In this document: positions 51,423-61,566 of the stretch, piece after piece
Layout: every line of letters starts with the position of its first letter
Position numbering within the stretch: the first letter of the stretch is position 1
From: JAGFIY01 sp964499285
Lineage (GTDB): Bacteria > Bacteroidota > Ignavibacteria > Ignavibacteriales > Melioribacteraceae
Direction: 5' to 3'
Length of the DNA stretch: 64,000 nucleotides
Assembly (NCBI GenBank): GCA_964499285.1
Contig: CAZCLA010000016.1
Location: 4,941 to 68,940, forward strand
Position numbers and translations under genes: made by a program
The notes under the pieces: model-generated
The model's input: only the letters and a program-made list of their open reading frames with translations
Databases searched by the model: none
What the model was told of the DNA's origin: nothing

Positions 51423-51890
51423 TTACCATTTATAATGGGCAAAAGCTTTATTCGCCTCTGCCATTCTGTGGACATCTTCTTTCTTTTTAACCGATGGTCC
51501 GTCGCCATTTGCAGCAGCCATTAATTCAGCGGCAAGCTTTGCAGACATGGATTTATCTTTTCTATCACGTGAATAATTTCTAATCCATCTTAAAGCAAGA
51601 GCAACTCTTCTTTCCGGGCGAACTTCCATAGGAACTTGATAAGTTGCACCGCCAACTCTTCGACTTCTAACTTCAACTAGTGGTTGAACGTTGCTTACTG
51701 CTTTCTTAAAAATCTCTATTGCAGGTTTTTTAGTCTTCTGTTCAATCAAGTCAAAAGTATCGTAGATCATTTTACGTGTAGTTGATTTTTTACCATCCCA
51801 CATCATGTAGTTGATAAACTTTGCAACCAGAACATCGTTGTACTTTGGATCCGGTTTAATAAACTGTTTTTCAGATTTTCTTTTTCTCAT
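51423..51890 (-). CDS. rpsG: 30S ribosomal protein S7
   Basis: The protein has 155 aa. VAKFINYMMWDGKKSTTRKM, RSRRVGGATYQVPMEVRPER and the end HRMAEANKAFAHYKW are typical. It nucleates 30S head assembly. It begins two bases after the rpsL stop, indicating translational coupling. Confidence 0.98.
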   Translation of the reverse strand: MRKRKSEKQFIKPDPKYNDVLVAKFINYMMWDGKKSTTRKMIYDTFDLIEQKTKKPAIEIFKKAVSNVQPLVEVRSRRVGGATYQVPMEVRPERRVALALRWIRNYSRDRKDKSMSAKLAAELMAAANGDGPSVKKKEDVHRMAEANKAFAHYKW

Positions 51891-51892
51891 AA

Positions 51893-52270
51893 CTATTTAG
51901 CTTTTGGTTTTTTTGTTCCGTACTTAGAGCGACCTTGTTTTCTGTCTTCGACCCCGCTTGTATCCAAAGTTCCTCTCAGAATATGATAACGAACGCCAGG
52001 TAAATCTTTAACTCTTCCTCCTCTAATCATAACTATAGAGTGCTCTTGAAGGTTGTGACCTTCACCGGGTATATAAGCAGTAACTTCGATTCCGTTCGTT
52101 AACCTTACTCTTGCAACCTTTCTTAGTGCAGAGTTTGGTTTCTTCGGAGTAGTGGTATAAACTCTCGTGCAAACTCCTCTTTTTTGAGGACAGTTCTGCA
52201 TAGCTGGAGCTTTGCTCTTCGACAGAATTACCTTCCTACCTTTTCTAACCAACTGGTTTATTGTTGGCAC
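51893..52270 (-). CDS. rpsL: 30S ribosomal protein S12
   Basis: The protein has 125 aa. MPTINQLVRKGRKVILSKSK, TTPKKPNSALRKVARVRLTN and GGRVKDLPGVRYHILRGTLD are intact. The Lys residues altered in classical streptomycin-resistance mutants (in PKKPN and RVKDLPG) are wild type. The start is GTG at 52270 after GGAGG. It is the first gene behind a consensus promoter at 52319-52347. Confidence 0.98.
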   Translation of the reverse strand: MPTINQLVRKGRKVILSKSKAPAMQNCPQKRGVCTRVYTTTPKKPNSALRKVARVRLTNGIEVTAYIPGEGHNLQEHSIVMIRGGRVKDLPGVRYHILRGTLDTSGVEDRKQGRSKYGTKKPKAK

Positions 52271-52318
52271 GTAAAATCCTCCGTAACTTTAAGTTAGTTC
52301 AACAAAATTCAGACTCTC

Positions 52319-52347
52319 AATATAGATATATTTGTTTTTTTTGTCAA
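52319..52347 (-). promoter_or_regulatory. Consensus sigma-70 promoter of the str operon
   Basis: On the minus strand TTGACA (52342-52347) is followed by exactly 17 bases and TATATT (52319-52324), about 50 bases ahead of the rpsL GTG. It lies in the 111-base gap after rpoC, so the str genes can be expressed independently of rpoBC. Confidence 0.85.
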
Positions 52348-52381
52348 GAAACGAATATGCTATTTTCGAGCATTACAAGCG

Positions 52382-55300
52382 TTATTCTACGCTTTGTCCT
52401 TCTTTAACTTCTTCGCTTTCTTCTATCTCGTCCTGTGCTACTTTTTCTTCTTCTGTAAGAATTAATTTTTTGTATTTCTTAAGCCCTGTTCCAGCCGGAA
52501 TCAAGTGACCCATAACAACATTCTCCTTTAAACCGATTAGGTAATCAACTTTAGCTTCAGTAGCCGCATTAGTTAATACCTTTGTTGTCTCTTGGAAGGA
52601 TGCTGCTGAGATAAAGCTTTCAGTTGAAAGTGCTGCTTGAGTTATCCCTAACAAAATATTATCGAAAGTTGCGGGATCGGCATCTCTAACAACCATCTGC
52701 TCTTTTTCTTTTCTAACAAGGTCAGCATTGATTTCTCTAGCTTTTGCTTTGGATATAAGATCACCCATATGCAATTTAGATTGTCCGGGATCCTCTACAT
52801 AAACAAGGGATTGAACTCTTTCATTTTCCAGAATGAATATATTTCTATTCACTAGATCTTCTTCGATAAAGTTAGTATCACCTGATGATATAACTCTTAA
52901 TTTTTGAAGCATTTGTTTTACAATTATCTCAATATGCTTATCGTTAATCTTTACACCCTGCAGACGGTAAACATCTTGAATTTCATTGACAAGATATTCT
53001 TGGACGGCGTTTGTTCCTTTAATCTTTAATATATCGTGTGGATCAATCGGCCCATCAGTGATTTTCTCACCCGCAGGAATTTCATCTCCTTCCTGAACTA
53101 GAATATGCTTTCCGTAAGCGATGTTATATACTTTTTGATCCAGCTTATCAAATGATTCAACAATAATTTCTCTTGAACCTTTCTTCTTTGCACCAAATTT
53201 AACAACGCCTTCAATTTCTGAAACAACTGCAGGATCATGAGGGCTTCGGGCTTCAAACAATTCAGTAACCCTTGGCAATCCACCTGTGATATCTCTTGTT
53301 TTTGAGGCTTGCTTTGAAATTTTTGCAAGGACTGTACCTGCTTGAACAACCTCGTTTTCGTCAACTGAAAGATAAGCACCTGTCGGTAAGTTGAATACTT
53401 TCTCTTCGCCATTATCTTGGACAATTACCAAACTTGGAGTGTAAGCTTTATCTTTCGATTCAATAACAACTTTTTGAACGTGACCGGTTTGATCATCGCT
53501 AACTTGCTGCAAGGTAACTTTATCAACTAGGTCTCTGAACATGACTCGCCCGCCGATATCCGTTAAGATAACAGCGTTATATGGATCATGGTTGTAAAGA
53601 GACTGCCCGGGTTTTACTTGCTGTCCTTCATTAACAGTAAGCTCGGCACCATAAGGGATATCGTATTTTTTAATTTGTCTGTCATCGTCATCATAAATTC
53701 CAATTGAACCCCTTCTTCCGGTGACAACTTTAACCTTTCCGAAGAAGTCTTTCTTCTCTACGTAAGCAATCTTCTCAAATTTAACAGTACCGGCTACGTT
53801 CGATTCAACTTGGGATTGACTTGCAATGCGCGAGGATGTACCACCCAAATGGAATGTTCTAAGCGTTAGCTGAGTTCCGGGTTCACCGATTGATTGTGCA
53901 GCAATAATACCAACCGATTCTCCGATTTCCACTAAGTGACCTGTCGTGAGGTTTCGTCCGTAACATTTTGCGCAAACTCCTCGATGTGATTCGCAAGTGA
54001 GCACTGTACGAATATAAACCGTATCTATATTTGCTTCATCAATCTGTTCAGCTATTGACTCTGTTATCAATTCGCCGGCTTCAATAAGTAACTCATCAGT
54101 TTTCGGATCATATATATCTTCTTGAGCAACACGTCCTGTAATTCTTTCAGCAAGAGGTTCTCTTTCTAATTCAACATCTTTAAGTGCAGAAATATACACA
54201 CCACGAATAGTACCGCAGTCAACTTCGGAAATGATCACGTCTTGAGCAACATCGCATAATCTTCTAGTTAGATAGCCTGCATCAGCTGTTTTCAAAGCAG
54301 TATCGGCAAGACCTTTTCGCGCACCGTGAGTTGATATAAAATACTCGAGCACGCTCAATCCCTCTTTAAAGTTTGCAACAATCGGGTTTTCAATAATTTC
54401 ACCTGACTGTCCGGTCAAACTTTTCTGAGGTTTCATCATCAATCCTCTCATACCCGCTAGCTGCCTTACTTGCTCTTGCGAACCTCGAGCGCCGGAATCA
54501 ACCATCATATGCAAAGAGTTGAAGCCTTGCTGATCGGTTTTAATTCTTTCCATCAAGGACTTACTGACGTTGTTTGTTGTATGAGTCCAAACGTCAATAA
54601 TTTTATTGTATCGTTCCGCATCGGTTATTAGACCTTGCTCGTGTTCACTCATAATAGATCCAACTTTTTTGTTTGAATCATTAATGAGTGTTTCTTTTTC
54701 ATCGGGAACGATCATATCGCTGAAACTAATTGAAATTCCGGCAGCAGTTGCATATCTGTAGCCAATGTCTTTTAAGTCATCGAGAAATTGAGCTGTTCTC
54801 TTATTCCCCAGTTTAATGAACATTTTATAAATAAAACCGCTGAAAACTTTTTTTACAAGAAGTTCGTTAAAATATCCCATTTCTTCGGGAACAATTGAAT
54901 TAAATATCACTCTTCCAACGGTAGTATCAATAAAATTACCATTTACTCTGACTTGTATTCTTGCGTGAAGATCCACAACACCACTGTTCTTAGCTATCAG
55001 TACTTCCTCGAAACTGTTGAACTTCATTCCCTGACCTTTTGCTCCAGGTCTTACTTTAGTAAGATAGTAGCATCCCAAAACTATATCCTGTGTTGGAACA
55101 ACAATCGGGCTGCCGTTTTGAGGAGACAAAATGTTATGGCTCGAAAGCATCAATAACGAAGCTTCCAATTGAGCTTCGTAAGAGAGCGGTACGTGAACAG
55201 CCATTTGGTCGCCGTCAAAGTCAGCGTTAAACGCAGTACAAACCATCGGGTGAAGCTGAATTGCTTTGCCGTCAATCAGTATCGGTTGAAATGCTTGGAT

Positions 55301-56632
55301 ACCAAGTCTGTGAAGAGTTGGTGCTCGGTTTAATAAAACTGGGTGTCCTTGAATTAATTTTTCAAGAATATCCCAGATTACAGGATCTTTTCTGTCCACA
55401 GATTTTCTGGCGCTTTTAACTGTTTTGAATATTCCTCTTTCAATTAATTTTCGAATTATAAAAGGCTTAAATAATTCTACTGCCATATCTTTAGGCAGAC
55501 CGCACTGATGGAGCTTCAATTCCGGTCCAACAACAATTACTGATCGTCCGGAATAATCAACTCGTTTACCAAGCAAGTTTTGTCTAAATCTTCCCTGTTT
55601 ACCTTTAAGCATATCGCTCAGTGATTTTAACGGACGGTTTCCATCACTTCTTACAGCACTTGCTCTTCGTGAATTATCAAAGAGAGCATCAACAGCTTCT
55701 TGAAGCATTCTTTTTTCATTTCGCAGAATAACTTCAGGGGCTTTAATATCAATTAATCTTTTTAACCTGTTATTTCGAATTATTACTCTTCGATAAAGAT
55801 CGTTAAGGTCACTAGTCGCGAATCTTCCGCCTTCAAGCGGAACCAGCGGTCTCAGTTCCGGAGGAATTACCGGAACAATGTTTAATACCATCCATTCAGG
55901 TTTATTTGCTTTTTTGCCTTCATGTTCTCTGAAAGCTTCAAGCACCTTTAATCTTTTAAGAAGATCACCTCTCTTCTGCTGCGATGTTTCGACAGCTAAT
56001 CTTGCCTTAAGTTCTCTAAATGTCTCTTCAACAGGTGTTTGTTTCAACAATTCTTTAACAGCATCACCACCTATTTTTGCGATAAATTTTTTCTCATCAT
56101 CATTTTCAAGAGCATCATTATCGTGCGGAAGCGAAGCAAGAATTTCGAAATATTGATCTTCTGAAATGAGATCCTTTTTTGAAAGTCCTGTAGTTCCCGG
56201 ATTTATAACAACATATGATTCGTAGTAAATTACTTTCTCGAGTTCTTTTGTAGTCATTCCGATTATGTTACCAATTTTAGAGGGAAGAGCTTTAAAGAAC
56301 CAAATATGAACAACAGGAACTGCAAGTGCGATATGCCCCATCCTTTCACGGCGGACATTTTTAAGTGTTATTTCTACACCGCATCTATCACAAACAATAC
56401 CTTTATAACGAATTCCTTTGTACTTTCCGCACGCGCATTCCCAATCCTTAACAGGTCCGAAAATCTTCTCGCAGAACAAACCATCTTTTTCCGGTCTGAA
56501 CGATCTATAATTTATTGTTTCGGGCTTAGTTACTTCACCGTGAGATCGAGACAATATATCATCAGGACTAGCAAGGCTAATGGTCAATCTTTCAATGTCT
56601 TTGATCTTTTTTTCTTGAGTTCTAAACCTCAT
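52382..56632 (-). CDS. rpoC: RNA polymerase beta' subunit
   Basis: The protein has 1416 aa. The N-terminal zinc ribbon uses C66, C68, C81 and C84. The catalytic magnesium motif is FNADFDGDQMAVH, the bridge-helix/trigger region includes GARGSQEQVRQLAGMRGLM, and the second zinc site is CESHRGVCAKCYGRNL with an upstream Cys in VDCGTIRG. It lies 32 bases after rpoB and ends with an acidic tail. Confidence 0.99.
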   Translation of the reverse strand: MRFRTQEKKIKDIERLTISLASPDDILSRSHGEVTKPETINYRSFRPEKDGLFCEKIFGPVKDWECACGKYKGIRYKGIVCDRCGVEITLKNVRRERMGHIALAVPVVHIWFFKALPSKIGNIIGMTTKELEKVIYYESYVVINPGTTGLSKKDLISEDQYFEILASLPHDNDALENDDEKKFIAKIGGDAVKELLKQTPVEETFRELKARLAVETSQQKRGDLLKRLKVLEAFREHEGKKANKPEWMVLNIVPVIPPELRPLVPLEGGRFATSDLNDLYRRVIIRNNRLKRLIDIKAPEVILRNEKRMLQEAVDALFDNSRRASAVRSDGNRPLKSLSDMLKGKQGRFRQNLLGKRVDYSGRSVIVVGPELKLHQCGLPKDMAVELFKPFIIRKLIERGIFKTVKSARKSVDRKDPVIWDILEKLIQGHPVLLNRAPTLHRLGIQAFQPILIDGKAIQLHPMVCTAFNADFDGDQMAVHVPLSYEAQLEASLLMLSSHNILSPQNGSPIVVPTQDIVLGCYYLTKVRPGAKGQGMKFNSFEEVLIAKNSGVVDLHARIQVRVNGNFIDTTVGRVIFNSIVPEEMGYFNELLVKKVFSGFIYKMFIKLGNKRTAQFLDDLKDIGYRYATAAGISISFSDMIVPDEKETLINDSNKKVGSIMSEHEQGLITDAERYNKIIDVWTHTTNNVSKSLMERIKTDQQGFNSLHMMVDSGARGSQEQVRQLAGMRGLMMKPQKSLTGQSGEIIENPIVANFKEGLSVLEYFISTHGARKGLADTALKTADAGYLTRRLCDVAQDVIISEVDCGTIRGVYISALKDVELEREPLAERITGRVAQEDIYDPKTDELLIEAGELITESIAEQIDEANIDTVYIRTVLTCESHRGVCAKCYGRNLTTGHLVEIGESVGIIAAQSIGEPGTQLTLRTFHLGGTSSRIASQSQVESNVAGTVKFEKIAYVEKKDFFGKVKVVTGRRGSIGIYDDDDRQIKKYDIPYGAELTVNEGQQVKPGQSLYNHDPYNAVILTDIGGRVMFRDLVDKVTLQQVSDDQTGHVQKVVIESKDKAYTPSLVIVQDNGEEKVFNLPTGAYLSVDENEVVQAGTVLAKISKQASKTRDITGGLPRVTELFEARSPHDPAVVSEIEGVVKFGAKKKGSREIIVESFDKLDQKVYNIAYGKHILVQEGDEIPAGEKITDGPIDPHDILKIKGTNAVQEYLVNEIQDVYRLQGVKINDKHIEIIVKQMLQKLRVISSGDTNFIEEDLVNRNIFILENERVQSLVYVEDPGQSKLHMGDLISKAKAREINADLVRKEKEQMVVRDADPATFDNILLGITQAALSTESFISAASFQETTKVLTNAATEAKVDYLIGLKENVVMGHLIPAGTGLKKYKKLILTEEEKVAQDEIEESEEVKEGQSVE

Positions 56633-56664
56633 AAATTTTCTCCTTAAACTTTATTAAACTTGGA

Positions 56665-59600
56665 TTAGTTTATTTTAACATCCAGTCCTAAACCTTGCAT
56701 TTCCTTAATCAATACATTAAATGCTTCGGGGATATTAGGCTCGGCAAGATTATCACCTTTAACAATCGCCTCGTATGTTTTTGCTCTTCCGGCAACGTCG
56801 TCACTCTTCACAGTCAATACTTCCTGCAAAATGTGAGCAGCTCCGTAACCTTCAAGCGCCCAAACTTCCATTTCCCCGAATCTTTGACCACCAAACTGAG
56901 CTTTTCCACCCAGAGGCTGTTGCGTAATTAATGAATATGGTCCAATCGAACGTGCATGAAGTTTATCATCAACCATATGACCAAGCTTTAACATATATAT
57001 GTAACCACAAGTTACTTTCTGGTCGAATTTTGTTCCGGATCTTCCATCATAAAGAGTTGTTTTACTTCCGTCCTCTATTTTAGATTCTTGTAATAATCTT
57101 TCGATATCTTCAAATTTAGCACCGTCGAAAATAGGTGTTTCAAATTTAGCCCCAATCTTCTTTCCGACCCAGCCGAGAGCTGTTTCATACAACTGTCCCA
57201 AGTTCATTCTCGAAGGTACGCCAAGAGGATTCAGTACAATATCAACCGGAGTTCCGTCTTCGTGATAAGGCATATCTTCAACCGGAACAATTTTAGCAAC
57301 GACACCTTTGTTACCGTGTCTACCAGCCATTTTATCACCGACCGACAGTTTACGTTTTTTTGCCACATAAACTTTAGCAAGTTGCACAATTCCAGGAGCT
57401 AATTCATCACCACTTTGAATGTTCAGTTTTTCTCTTTTGTATTCTTCTTCGTTATTTGCCTTTACTCTAAAGTAATTTGTGAATAACGTATTTATAAGTT
57501 TATTGGTTTTGCTATCTTCGAACCAATCGAGAGTATAATCTAGTTTTGTTATATCATCTAAACTACTGAATGTGGAATCCTTGATTGAAGTTCCGCTTCT
57601 CAAGACTATCGAACCATCCAAATCACGAATTCCGCTAGTAGTTTTTCCTTCGCAACTCTTAGTTGTTTTTTCAACAAGTTTACTATAATGATTCTTTTTA
57701 ATTTTTTCGTATTCGATTTCTAATTTCTCAAGTTCTTTCTTTTCAGTTTTCTTTGATTCAGTATCTCTTCGCTTTCTGCTGAAAAGTCTTGTCTTAATTA
57801 CTGTACCTTTCAATCCAGGAGGTGCTTTAAGCGAAGCATCTTTCACATCACCAGCTTTATCTCCAAAAATAGCTTTTAAAAGCTTTTCCTCCGGTGTTGG
57901 ATCGGTTTCACCCTTTGGAGTAATTTTACCTATTAAAATATCGCCTTCCTTTACTTCTGCCCCTTCACGGATTATACCGTTCTCGTCCAAGTTTTTTGTA
58001 GCCTCTTCGCTAACATTTGGGATATCGCGAGTAAGTTCTTCTTCACCACGTTTTGTTTCACGAACTTGCAGCTCAAATTCTTCAATATGAATTGAAGTAT
58101 AAACATCTTCAGCAACTAGTTTTTCACTTATAACAATTGCGTCCTCGAAATTGTATCCTCTCCAAGGCATAAACGCAACCGATATGTTTTTACCGAGGGC
58201 AAGTTCACCTTGATCGATGGCAGGTCCGTCAGCGATAACAGTACCTTTCTTAACTTTTTGTCCCGTTTTCACAATTGGTTTTTGGTTAAAACAAGTTTCT
58301 TGGTTTGTACCTGCAAATTTCACCAAATTGTATGTTACTCTTTTTTCATCATCAAAATTTGTAAGTGCTTCAAAACTATTTTCGTCAACTTCATACTTAA
58401 CAATGATTTTAGTCGCATCAACATATTCTACGATACCGTTTTCTTCTGCAATAATTATAGAACGCGAATCCCTTGCAACTTTTGCTTCCATTCCGGTTCC
58501 TACTATAGGGGCTTCTGGAGTAAGCAATGGCACCGCTTGGCGCTGCATATTCGAGCCCATCAATGCTCGGTTAGCATCATCATGTTCAAGAAACGGAATC
58601 AATGCAGCTGCTGCGCTTACGATCTGAGCCGGGGCAACGTCCATATAATGAACTTCTTCAGGAATTATAACGGGAAACTCGCCTTTGTGACGACATTTGA
58701 CTCGTTCTCTAACAAAATCCCCTTGCTCGGTAATCGGCGCATTTGCTTGAGCGATAGTAAATTCATCTTCTTGATCAGCGCTAAGGTATTCAACTTGTGT
58801 TGAAACTTTTCCTCCAGTAACTTTTCTGTAAGGAGATTCCAAAAATCCGTATCCATTAACCCTCGCAAAAATCGTAAGGGATGAAATGAGTCCTATGTTC
58901 GGACCTTCAGGAGTTTCGATCGGGCAAAGTCGACCATAATGCGTATGGTGAACGTCTCGAACCTCAAAACCTGCTCTTTCTCTGGTAAGACCACCTGGAC
59001 CCAGAGCAGAAACTCTTCTTTTATGAGTCAGTTCAGAAAGCGGATTTGTCTGATCCATAAACTGTGAAAGCTGGTTGGTACCGAAAAAAGCATTTATTAC
59101 GCTGGTTATAGTTCTTGCGTTCACAAGTTCCTGTGGTTGCATCGATTCTGTATCACGCATATTCATTCTTTCACGAATAGTTCTTGCCATTCTCGCCAAA
59201 CCAACGTTGAACTGCTGCATTAACTGTTCACCAACAGTTCTCACTCTTCGATTTCCAAGGTGATCGATATCGTCGACATTAACATTTCCATCTTTGAGAT
59301 GGATTATGTTTTTCATTATCGCGATGATATCTTCAATGGTAAGAACTTTTACATCCATCGGGATGCTCAGTCCGAGTTTATCGTTCATTCTAAAACGACC
59401 AACTTCACCTAAATCGTAACGTTTTTCATTAAAAAACAATTTATCAATTAATGCTTGTGCAGTATCAATATCCGGAGCCTCGCCTGTTCTTAATTGTCTG
59501 TAAATTGCAAATAAAGCTTCTTCCTTCGTAACCGCCGTATCTTTTTTTAGTGTGTTTAATATTAAATCCTGATCCGCACTTACTTCTTTTACGATTAAGG

Positions 59601-60444
59601 TAATCTTTTTGATACCTGAGGATTTAATAGATTCAATATTTTCTTCCGTCAATTCATCGTCTTTAACTGCAAAAATTTCACCAGTATCGACATCAATAAT
59701 ATCAGCAGCGGCAATTCTTCCAACATGATCAGAGGGTTTCAATTTTTTTGCATCAACTTCTTCAACCAATTGAAATAGATCTAGGATTTCTCTATCACTT
59801 TCGTAACCAAGAGCTCTAAGCAAAGTAGTTGCCGGAAACTTTTTTCTTCTATCAATATAGACGTACATAATATGATTTATATCAGTAGCAAACTCGACCC
59901 ACGAGCCGCGGAACGGTATAATTCGCGCCGAATAAATCGGAGTTCCGTTTGGATGAACTGTTTGGGCAAATGCTACACCCGGTGAACGGTGCAATTGACT
60001 TACTATGACTCTTTCCGCACCATTAATAATAAACGTTCCGCTTTCAGTCATGAACGGAAGATTTCCGAGATAGACTTCCTGCTCAACTGTGTTGACGAAT
60101 TCTTCGGTCTCTTCGTCCTTTGTTGAAAGCCTAAGTTTAGCTTTAAGAGGAGCACTGAAAGTTAAACCCCTTTCCTCGCATTCTTGAATTGAATACCGAG
60201 GTTTTTCTATTGCATATTCAATAAAATCTAATCTGTAAAATTCCTTACTGTCGAAAATGGGGAAATTAGTAGTAAAAACTTCCTGAAGTCCTTTATTTTC
60301 GCGTTTAGAGGGTTCAACATTCAACTGCAAAAAATCTTCAAAAGATTCTAGCTGAATATTTAAGAGATCAGGAATTTTAATAGCTGGAGTGATGGAAGAA
60401 AAAGTAATTCTATCTGTTAGTTTATTCTTCTTAATGTTCTCCAA
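56665..60444 (-). CDS. rpoB: RNA polymerase beta subunit
   Basis: The protein has 1259 aa. The rifampicin pocket near residue 456 reads NQLSQFMDQTNPLSELTHKR followed by RVSALGPGGLTRE, with the Asp, His and Ser positions commonly mutated in resistance all wild type. Catalytic-cleft motifs include GDKMAGRHGNKGVVAKIVP near residue 1030. The start is TTG at 60444 with GGAGG six bases upstream and no competing ATG. Confidence 0.99.
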   Translation of the reverse strand: MENIKKNKLTDRITFSSITPAIKIPDLLNIQLESFEDFLQLNVEPSKRENKGLQEVFTTNFPIFDSKEFYRLDFIEYAIEKPRYSIQECEERGLTFSAPLKAKLRLSTKDEETEEFVNTVEQEVYLGNLPFMTESGTFIINGAERVIVSQLHRSPGVAFAQTVHPNGTPIYSARIIPFRGSWVEFATDINHIMYVYIDRRKKFPATTLLRALGYESDREILDLFQLVEEVDAKKLKPSDHVGRIAAADIIDVDTGEIFAVKDDELTEENIESIKSSGIKKITLIVKEVSADQDLILNTLKKDTAVTKEEALFAIYRQLRTGEAPDIDTAQALIDKLFFNEKRYDLGEVGRFRMNDKLGLSIPMDVKVLTIEDIIAIMKNIIHLKDGNVNVDDIDHLGNRRVRTVGEQLMQQFNVGLARMARTIRERMNMRDTESMQPQELVNARTITSVINAFFGTNQLSQFMDQTNPLSELTHKRRVSALGPGGLTRERAGFEVRDVHHTHYGRLCPIETPEGPNIGLISSLTIFARVNGYGFLESPYRKVTGGKVSTQVEYLSADQEDEFTIAQANAPITEQGDFVRERVKCRHKGEFPVIIPEEVHYMDVAPAQIVSAAAALIPFLEHDDANRALMGSNMQRQAVPLLTPEAPIVGTGMEAKVARDSRSIIIAEENGIVEYVDATKIIVKYEVDENSFEALTNFDDEKRVTYNLVKFAGTNQETCFNQKPIVKTGQKVKKGTVIADGPAIDQGELALGKNISVAFMPWRGYNFEDAIVISEKLVAEDVYTSIHIEEFELQVRETKRGEEELTRDIPNVSEEATKNLDENGIIREGAEVKEGDILIGKITPKGETDPTPEEKLLKAIFGDKAGDVKDASLKAPPGLKGTVIKTRLFSRKRRDTESKKTEKKELEKLEIEYEKIKKNHYSKLVEKTTKSCEGKTTSGIRDLDGSIVLRSGTSIKDSTFSSLDDITKLDYTLDWFEDSKTNKLINTLFTNYFRVKANNEEEYKREKLNIQSGDELAPGIVQLAKVYVAKKRKLSVGDKMAGRHGNKGVVAKIVPVEDMPYHEDGTPVDIVLNPLGVPSRMNLGQLYETALGWVGKKIGAKFETPIFDGAKFEDIERLLQESKIEDGSKTTLYDGRSGTKFDQKVTCGYIYMLKLGHMVDDKLHARSIGPYSLITQQPLGGKAQFGGQRFGEMEVWALEGYGAAHILQEVLTVKSDDVAGRAKTYEAIVKGDNLAEPNIPEAFNVLIKEMQGLGLDVKIN

Positions 60445-60492
60445 TCTGAACCTCCTAGTGAGTAAAATTTAGTTTGCTTTTAAAATGAAAGA

Positions 60493-60528
60493 AAAGTGGT
60501 AAGGCATACTTCACCGCTTTACCACTTT
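60493..60528 (-). terminator. Hairpin between rplL and rpoB
   Basis: A 10-bp stem AAAGTGGTAA/TTACCACTTT, extendable by three pairs, lies about 40 bases after rplL and 49 bases before rpoB. It is followed on the minus strand by TCTTTCATTTT. In other bacteria this gap carries an attenuator or RNase site that lowers rpoB expression relative to rplL; a similar role is inferred. Confidence 0.6.
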
Positions 60529-60565
60529 GGCATTCATAAAAATTATAGTTTTTTTCGAAGTCGGC

Positions 60566-60943
60566 TTATTTAAGTTCTACTGTTGCGCCGGCTTCTTCCA
60601 ATTCTTTCTTTATTGCTTCGGCTTCTTCTTTAGTTGCTCCTTCTTTAACCGGTTTTGGAGCAGAATCAACTAATTCTTTAGCTTCTTTCAATCCCAATCC
60701 GGTATGAGCTCTGACAACCTTAATAACGTTGATTTTCTTATCACCAACACTTGCAAGAATAACGTCAAATTCAGTTTTTTCTTCTGCAGCGGCAGCTTCG
60801 CCAGCAGCAGGCATAGCACCGCCCATCATAACAGGAGCAGCAGCAGTTACACCAAATTCTTCTTCCAATGCTGTTTTTAATTCAGAGGCTTCAACTAAAG
60901 TCAGCTCTTTTATTTTGTCAACGATTTCTTGTACTTTTGACAT
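60566..60943 (-). CDS. rplL: 50S ribosomal protein L7/L12
   Basis: The protein has 125 aa. The N-terminal dimerisation helix (IVDKIKELTLVEASELKTAL), an Ala/Gly-rich hinge (GGAMPAAGEAAAAEEK) and the C-terminal factor-binding domain KINVIKVVRAHTGLGLKEAK are complete. It forms the flexible stalk recruiting elongation factors. It lies 39 bases after rplJ. Confidence 0.98.
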   Translation of the reverse strand: MSKVQEIVDKIKELTLVEASELKTALEEEFGVTAAAPVMMGGAMPAAGEAAAAEEKTEFDVILASVGDKKINVIKVVRAHTGLGLKEAKELVDSAPKPVKEGATKEEAEAIKKELEEAGATVELK

Positions 60944-60982
60944 CTCTTGATATCTCCTTTATTTTTTTAATTTACAATCTTT

Positions 60983-61504
60983 TTATGCAGCTTTTTTCTT
61001 GCTTATCTCGTCAACGAGACTAACAATATCGCGCATAACTGCGTTAATTGCCCCGACAATACCTGAAGCGGGAGCAGCGATACTACCCACAATACTTGAC
61101 ATAATTTCTTCTTTAGTCGGCATCGAAGCAAGAACATCGAGTTTTTCACTACCGTAAAATTGAGATTCAATGTAGCAGCCTTTGAATGCTAACTTTCCGG
61201 TTTTATCATAATATTTTTTAATGATTTTACCGGGGGCTACATAATTCTCGTCAGTAAAAATTACACCGGTCATCCCCACAAGTCTATCACTCAATTCAGG
61301 ATAAGTTCCAACTTCATCGATAGCTCTTTTAAGAAGAGTATTCTTATAAACTTTATAAGAAACCCCTTCTTTTCTGAACTCGCGCCGAATTTCGCTAATA
61401 TCAGCAACGTTAATTCCTTTGTAATCCACAAGGAATACGCCTGAAGCGTTCTTGAGTTTTTCTGTTATTTCGGAAATGACTTCAGCTTTTTCTGTTTTAT
61501 TCAT
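60983..61504 (-). CDS. rplJ: 50S ribosomal protein L10
   Basis: The protein has 173 aa. Conserved stretches are GVFLVDYKGINVADISEIRR, YKVYKNTLLKRAIDEVG and GMTGVIFTDENYVAPGKII, and the C-terminal helix carries the L12-binding segments. It anchors the L7/L12 stalk. A 74-base leader with an inverted repeat precedes it, the expected site of autogenous control. Confidence 0.97.
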   Translation of the reverse strand: MNKTEKAEVISEITEKLKNASGVFLVDYKGINVADISEIRREFRKEGVSYKVYKNTLLKRAIDEVGTYPELSDRLVGMTGVIFTDENYVAPGKIIKKYYDKTGKLAFKGCYIESQFYGSEKLDVLASMPTKEEIMSSIVGSIAAPASGIVGAINAVMRDIVSLVDEISKKKAA

Positions 61505-61531
61505 TTCATTCCCAGTTTTTTAATTAACTGT

Positions 61532-61566
61532 TACTAAAAAAATAGAAGCATTTATTTTTTTGAGTA
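61532..61566 (-). promoter_or_regulatory. Leader hairpin upstream of rplJ
   Basis: Arms TACTAAAAAAATA and TATTTTTTTGAGTA pair over 13 bp with one bulge around an 8-base loop, between rplA and rplJ. L10 leaders usually hold an RNA fold bound by L10-L12; this is a candidate, but it is AT-only in its core and could be weak. Confidence 0.4.

Noticed and set aside
52352..52381. Possible hairpin ATGCT/AGCAT after rpoC
   Set aside because: A five-base stem without a U-run is too weak to call a terminator.
58210..58803. 197-aa open frame on the plus strand opposite rpoB
   Set aside because: It is wholly antisense to a highly conserved rpoB region, with Cys/Phe/Asn-rich composition typical of a reverse-strand shadow and no ribosome site or homology.
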